This document shows positions 6,476 to 9,809 of a DNA stretch of 9,809 bases, piece by piece; position 1 is the stretch's first letter; each line of letters opens with the position of its first letter. Source of the DNA: JAWOHX01 sp046484975. Its GTDB lineage: Bacteria > Bacillota > Clostridia > DUPQ01. The stretch spans positions 1 through 9,809 of the forward strand of contig JAWOHX010000122.1 of NCBI GenBank assembly GCA_046484975.1, read 5' to 3'. A program made the position numbers and the translations under genes. A model generated the notes under the pieces. That model saw only the letters and a program-made list of their open reading frames with translations, searched no databases and was not told where the DNA came from.

Positions 6476-6487
6476 CTGACACATCCT

Positions 6488-6514
6488 GCTCCGGCTTCGG
6501 CCGGAGCTTTTTTT
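6488..6514 (+). terminator. Intrinsic terminator of proS
   Basis: A perfect 8-base stem GCTCCGGC/GCCGGAGC (6488-6495 and 6500-6507) closes a stable TTCG tetraloop and is followed by seven T residues (6508-6514). It begins 13 bases after the proS stop and separates proS from the polyamine operon. Confidence 0.95.
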
Positions 6515-6548
6515 ATGCTATCCCCCTGATGGCGCCCTGCAATTCTTG

Positions 6549-6576
6549 TTGAATAAAAATCCAATCGTGATATAAT
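6549..6576 (+). promoter_or_regulatory. Extended -10 promoter of the polyamine operon
   Basis: TTGAAT (6549-6554) and a perfect TATAAT (6571-6576) are separated by 16 bases. A TG at 6568-6569 gives the extended -10 form TGnTATAAT. Initiation near 6583 leaves a leader of about 55 bases before the preferred speD start at 6638. It lies directly after the proS terminator, so the operon has its own promoter. Confidence 0.75.
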
Positions 6577-6583
6577 GAAAATC

Positions 6584-6599
6584 GTCCCTTGCCTGGGAC
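6584..6599 (+). promoter_or_regulatory. Small hairpin at the 5' end of the speD leader
   Basis: GTCCC (6584-6588) and GGGAC (6595-6599) form a 5-base stem with a 6-base loop at the very 5' end of the predicted mRNA. The GGGA arm could instead pair with TCCC at 6613-6616. It may stabilise the mRNA or modulate initiation; it is too short to call a riboswitch. Confidence 0.3.
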
Positions 6600-6637
6600 C
6601 TTGACTGGAAAATCCCTTGAAAGCGAGATTATATGCA

Positions 6638-7435
6638 TTGGCAAAAGTACAATTACACGGATTCAACAACCTGACGAAAACCCTGAGCTTCAACATGTAC
6701 GACATCAGTTATGCGAAGACCGTCTCCGATCGGAAAGCATATATCGAATATATCGACGAACAGTATAACGCCGAACGGCTCACCTTCATCCTGGAGCATG
6801 TCACCCAGATCATAGGGGCCACCATTCTGAACATTGCAAAGCAGGATTACGATCCCCAGGGAGCCAGCGTCACGTTCCTCATCAGCGAGAACCACGCCCT
6901 GCCGCCCAAAATCAACGAAGGGGAGTCTCCGGGACCCTCCCCGGAAGCCATTGCCATGCACCTGGATAAAAGCCACATCACCGTCCACACCTATCCCGAG
7001 TATCATCCCGACGGCGGGGTCTGCACCTTCCGGGCTGACATCGACGTATCCACCTGCGGGCAGATTTCGCCCTTGAAAGCACTGAACTACCTCATCCAAA
7101 GCTTTGAGGCAGACATCATGACCATGGATTACCGTGTCCGCGGGTTCACCCGGGACATCACTGGGAACAAGATATTCATCGACCATGACATCAATTCCAT
7201 CCAGAATTTCGTTCCGGAGGATGTGAAGCGCCAGTACCAGCTCATCGACGTGAACATCTATCAGGAGAATATTTTCCACACCAAATGCAAACTCAAAACC
7301 TTCGACCTGGACAATTATCTTTTCGGATTGACCAAGGATAGCATTCACTCCGGGGAGGTCAACATGATCACCCGGAAGCTCCAAAAGGAAATGGACGAGA
7401 TATTCTACGGCAAGAACATGCCTTACGGAGTATAG
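6638..7435 (+). CDS. speD: S-adenosylmethionine decarboxylase proenzyme, E. coli type
   Basis: SpeD makes decarboxylated AdoMet, the aminopropyl donor for spermidine. It is made as a proenzyme that cleaves itself to create a pyruvoyl cofactor. The sequence follows the long E. coli-type enzyme throughout, with LHGFNNLTK, QDYDPQGASVT, DKSHITVHTYPE, FRADIDVSTCG, SPLKALNYLI and VYRGFTRDI-like blocks (here DYRVRGFTRDI). With translation from the TTG at 6638 the cleavage falls at Lys111-Ser112 and the conserved Cys is Cys140, the same numbers as in E. coli, and the total is 265 residues against 264. That is why this start is preferred; a TTG at 6617 would add seven residues, and no ATG fits. Neither start has a strong ribosome site. 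It is the first gene of the operon and ends two bases before the next. It differs from the short (about 125 aa) B. subtilis-type SpeD. Confidence 0.95.
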   Translation: MAKVQLHGFNNLTKTLSFNMYDISYAKTVSDRKAYIEYIDEQYNAERLTFILEHVTQIIGATILNIAKQDYDPQGASVTFLISENHALPPKINEGESPGPSPEAIAMHLDKSHITVHTYPEYHPDGGVCTFRADIDVSTCGQISPLKALNYLIQSFEADIMTMDYRVRGFTRDITGNKIFIDHDINSIQNFVPEDVKRQYQLIDVNIYQENIFHTKCKLKTFDLDNYLFGLTKDSIHSGEVNMITRKLQKEMDEIFYGKNMPYGV

Positions 7436-7437
7436 GT

Positions 7438-8886
7438 ATGAAGAAATCCAGGACGCCACTGTATACGGCGTTGAAAGAATATACTGAAAAGCCAGTCGTG
7501 CATTTTGACGTGCCGGGGCACAAGAAAGTATTTTCCCTGATTGAGGGGGATGCATTCTGGGATGCCGTCGTCCGTTATGATGCCAACTCCACCAAGGATC
7601 TGGACAACCTGTCCAGCCCCTATGGGGTCATCATGGAAGCGGAAGACCTGATCGCCTCCGCATATAAGGCGGACAAGGCTTACATGCTGGTGAACGGGTC
7701 CACATTCGGTGTCCAGGCCATGATCATGTCCGTATTGAACCCCCTGGACAAGATCCTGCTTCCACGGAACATTCATAAATCCGTAATCAACGGCATCATC
7801 CTGAGCGGGGCTCTCCCCGTTTTCATCGAACCCTTCATCGACCATGAATACGGCATTTCCAATGGGTTGACTTATGACAGTGTAAAAAAAGCCTTAAAAG
7901 AAAACCCGGACATCAAGGCGTTGCTGATGATCCATCCCACCTATTTCGGTATCGTATCGGACCTGGCCAGCATCATCAAGCTGTGCCACCGGAACAAGGT
8001 GCTGGTGCTGGTGGACGAGGCCCATGGGGCCCATTTCCCTTTCCATGACAGGTTTCCCTTCAACGCCTCCGCGCTGGGTGCGGACCTGGTCACCGCAAGC
8101 GTCCACAAGACCTGCGGATCCCTCACCCAAAGCTCCATATTGCTTGCCAATGACAAAAACGTGGATCTTTCCAGGGTCCGGACCACCATCAACCTGATGC
8201 AGACCACAAGTGCGTCCTATCTTCTTATGGCCAGTCTGGACCTGGCCAGACAAAAACTGGTGAGCGAAGGGGAATCCCGCTTCGGGGAAATCCTGAACGC
8301 TCTGGATGAGGCTCGAATGGTTCTCAACAGTACTTCCGGGTTGTCGGTGATCACCAAGGATTATCTGAACGGGTCTTCAGTCTACGACATCGATGAAACC
8401 AAACTGGTGGTCAGGGTCAACGGCCTTGGCCTCACCGGGTTCGAAGTATACGACATTCTCCTGGAGAAATATCTCATCCAGGTGGAGCTGGCGGAAACCT
8501 ATGTGGTCCTTGCCGTGGTTGGCATCGGGGATACCCGGGACAGTATTTTCAAGCTGGTGGAAGCCCTGCAGGACATCAGCAGGAAATATTTTGGCAAAAA
8601 GCCTCCTTTGTCCTTTTCCATCGGCGATTTTTTCAAAAAACCCTCCACCGTGGTCAGTCCCAGGGATGCTTTTTACAGTCCCAAGAAAATGATGGACATT
8701 GAACATTCCATCGGGGAAATATCCGGGGAATCCATCATGATTTATCCTCCGGGCATCCCCCTGATCATCCCCGGGGAAAGAATATCCCGGGAAGTGGTGG
8801 ACCATTACCGATTTTACAAGGATCAGAGCTGCATCATCATGAATACAAGCGGCACCGATGACATCCTTGTGCTTGGGGAGGAATGA
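7438..8886 (+). CDS. speA: Orn/Lys/Arg decarboxylase family, probable biosynthetic arginine decarboxylase
   Basis: This 482-residue PLP enzyme belongs to the fold type I Orn/Lys/Arg decarboxylases and has the short form seen in Firmicutes (SpeA/Cad-like), without the N-terminal wing domain of the E. coli inducible enzymes. Visible features are PGHKK at 26-30, the cofactor phosphate loop NGSTFG at 86-91, VDEAHGAHF at 192-200 with PLP-contacting Asp193 and His196, and SVHKT at 221-225 with the PLP lysine Lys224. The C-terminal domain (about 370-482) has YPPGIPLIIPGE, typical of the family. The ATG at 7438 lies two bases after the speD stop, with GGAG seven bases upstream. Its place between speD and speE makes a biosynthetic role in the polyamine pathway very likely. 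Arginine (to agmatine) is the best guess from the B. subtilis precedent; lysine or ornithine cannot be excluded from sequence alone. Confidence 0.9.
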   Translation: MKKSRTPLYTALKEYTEKPVVHFDVPGHKKVFSLIEGDAFWDAVVRYDANSTKDLDNLSSPYGVIMEAEDLIASAYKADKAYMLVNGSTFGVQAMIMSVLNPLDKILLPRNIHKSVINGIILSGALPVFIEPFIDHEYGISNGLTYDSVKKALKENPDIKALLMIHPTYFGIVSDLASIIKLCHRNKVLVLVDEAHGAHFPFHDRFPFNASALGADLVTASVHKTCGSLTQSSILLANDKNVDLSRVRTTINLMQTTSASYLLMASLDLARQKLVSEGESRFGEILNALDEARMVLNSTSGLSVITKDYLNGSSVYDIDETKLVVRVNGLGLTGFEVYDILLEKYLIQVELAETYVVLAVVGIGDTRDSIFKLVEALQDISRKYFGKKPPLSFSIGDFFKKPSTVVSPRDAFYSPKKMMDIEHSIGEISGESIMIYPPGIPLIIPGERISREVVDHYRFYKDQSCIIMNTSGTDDILVLGEE

Positions 8887-8890
8887 TGAC

Positions 8891-9724
8891 ATGACGGACC
8901 TGTGGTATTCAGAGTTCCATGCGGAGGATGTGAAATTCTCCATCAAGGTGTCCCGGCACCTGTACAGTGAAAAAACTCCTTTCCAGAGAATCGACTTTTT
9001 CGAATCCCGGACATTCGGAAGGTTTTTCACCTTGGACGGGCTGATGATGCTCACGGAAAAGGATGAGTTCGCCTATCACGATATGATTGTCCACCCGGCC
9101 TTCGCCACAAGACCCGACATCAGAAAGGTATTGATCATCGGCGGTGGGGACGGCGGCACCGCAAGGGAAGTCTCCCGGTATCCTTCCGTTGATATCATCG
9201 ACATGGTGGAAATCGATGAACGTGTGGTCAGGCTGTGCCAGGAATATCTGCCCGTCACGTCCTCCATACTGGACAAGGATTCCCGGATCCGTTTGTATTT
9301 TGAAGACGGACTGGAATTTGTCAAAAGAGCGGAAAAGGGATCATATGACCTGATTCTGGTGGATTCCACCGATCCCATCGGGCCGGGGGAAGGCCTGTTC
9401 ACCACGGATTTCTATCGGAATTGCCACAGGGTCCTGAATGACAGGGGAATCCTCATCAACCAGCATGAAAGCCCTTTTTATGAGGCCTATCAGAAAGAAA
9501 TGAAAAGGGCCCGGGGAAAAATAAAATCTGTTTTTCCCATTGCGAAAGTCTATGGGTTCCATGTCCCCACATATCCGTCAGGATTCTGGCTTTTTGGCTT
9601 TGCGTCCAAGGAACTTGACCCGCTGAAAGACCACCGGCTGGAGGAATGGCTGGATTTTGGCCTGGATGTTCAAGGCGCCTTTCAGCGGCGATGCCGTGCT
9701 TCGTCTGAAGCTGAGAAAAGATAG
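8891..9724 (+). CDS. speE: Spermidine synthase (polyamine aminopropyltransferase)
   Basis: SpeE transfers the aminopropyl group from decarboxylated AdoMet to a diamine acceptor. The 277-residue protein has the small N-terminal beta domain and a Rossmann-like methyltransferase-type domain. Key sites are YHDM at 62-65, the nucleotide-binding GGGDGG at 84-89, MVEID with Glu107, DSTDP with catalytic-type Asp158 and Asp161, Gln191, and PTYPSG with Tyr228. The ATG at 8891 starts MTDLWYSE, like B. subtilis SpeE (MSELWYTE), and has GGGGAGG shortly upstream; a longer open frame would overlap speA. It begins four bases after the speA stop. The last ~25 residues are odd: the usual YYNxxxHxxAFxLP tail is absent and replaced by VQGAFQRRCRASSEAEKR. 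The neighbouring frame reads KAPF then continues to a TGA at 9735-9737, so a recent frameshift near 9670 is possible. Confidence 0.95.
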   Translation: MTDLWYSEFHAEDVKFSIKVSRHLYSEKTPFQRIDFFESRTFGRFFTLDGLMMLTEKDEFAYHDMIVHPAFATRPDIRKVLIIGGGDGGTAREVSRYPSVDIIDMVEIDERVVRLCQEYLPVTSSILDKDSRIRLYFEDGLEFVKRAEKGSYDLILVDSTDPIGPGEGLFTTDFYRNCHRVLNDRGILINQHESPFYEAYQKEMKRARGKIKSVFPIAKVYGFHVPTYPSGFWLFGFASKELDPLKDHRLEEWLDFGLDVQGAFQRRCRASSEAEKR

Positions 9725-9733
9725 GAACGAGAA

Positions 9734-9809
9734 ATGATATCGCCATCCAGGGGGATCATCGCGGCGGCCGCATCGTTGCTGGTCGCTGCCGCATTTGTGT
9801 CGGCTGCCG
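9734..9809 (+). CDS. Partial gene with signal-peptide-like N-terminus (runs off window)
   Basis: The last 76 bases hold 25 codons starting at ATG 9734, with AGGA seven bases upstream. They read MISPSRGII followed by a run of Ala, Leu and Val (AAAASLLVAAAFVSAA): a short basic start and then a hydrophobic stretch, as in a secretory signal or first membrane helix. The frame stays open to the window edge. It lies nine bases after the speE stop and is probably co-transcribed. The N-terminus does not look like agmatinase (SpeB), the gene one might expect here. The function cannot be named. Confidence 0.6.
   Translation, partial: MISPSRGIIAAAASLLVAAAFVSAA

Noticed and set aside
5384..6484. Long minus-strand open frame (366 codons) opposite proS
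   Set aside because: It mirrors a strongly conserved gene, the composition is typical of an antisense frame, and it has no domain or ribosome site.
6653..7555. Minus-strand open frame (300 codons) opposite speD
   Set aside because: It is antisense to a confidently identified enzyme and straddles the speD-speA junction, with no motif of its own.

Overview
The window reads as a stretch of a moderately GC-rich Clostridia/Firmicutes-type chromosome. This is an inference from the T-box leader in front of a tRNA synthetase gene, the AGGAG-type ribosome binding sites, the sigma-A-like promoters, the archaeal/eukaryotic-type ProRS without an editing insertion, and the short (about 480 aa) SpeA. There are no rRNA or tRNA genes, CRISPR arrays, transposases or phage genes. 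The content is mostly housekeeping and metabolic.

Layout, left to right. (1) Positions 1-1843, minus strand: two adjacent ABC exporter half-transporter genes. The second is cut by the window edge, its start overlaps the stop of the first by ATGA, and a good promoter lies at 1874-1902. (2) Positions 1959-3269, minus strand: a class II aldolase/adducin-family protein with two tandem domains, of which only the first keeps the metal and catalytic residues. (3) Positions 3270-3392: a compact divergent control region with a minus-strand promoter, a GGGACA-AC-TGTCCC palindrome and a plus-strand TATAAT. (4) Positions 3393-4685, plus strand: an amidohydrolase-2-like TIM-barrel protein and a small VOC (glyoxalase-fold) protein, probably co-transcribed. 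Together with the divergent aldolase they may form a small catabolic or detoxification module of unknown substrate. (5) Positions 4754-6514: a self-contained transcription unit made of a promoter, a proline-type T-box riboswitch with its terminator, proS, and a strong intrinsic terminator. (6) Positions 6549-9809, plus strand: a polyamine biosynthesis operon. It has an extended -10 promoter, speD (long E. coli-type AdoMet decarboxylase), an Orn/Lys/Arg decarboxylase (speA-like), speE, and the first 25 codons of a further gene with a hydrophobic N-terminus.

How the genes fit together. SpeD makes decarboxylated AdoMet, the PLP decarboxylase probably makes agmatine (or a diamine), and SpeE transfers the aminopropyl group. 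No agmatinase is visible, so the route to spermidine is not closed within the window. proS should be induced when uncharged tRNA-Pro accumulates.

I see no clearly new biological system. The points most worth a second look are the degenerate second aldolase domain and the divergent palindrome next to it, the unusual SpeE C-terminus with an alternative frame that would end in an ATGA overlap with the next gene, and the speD TTG start.
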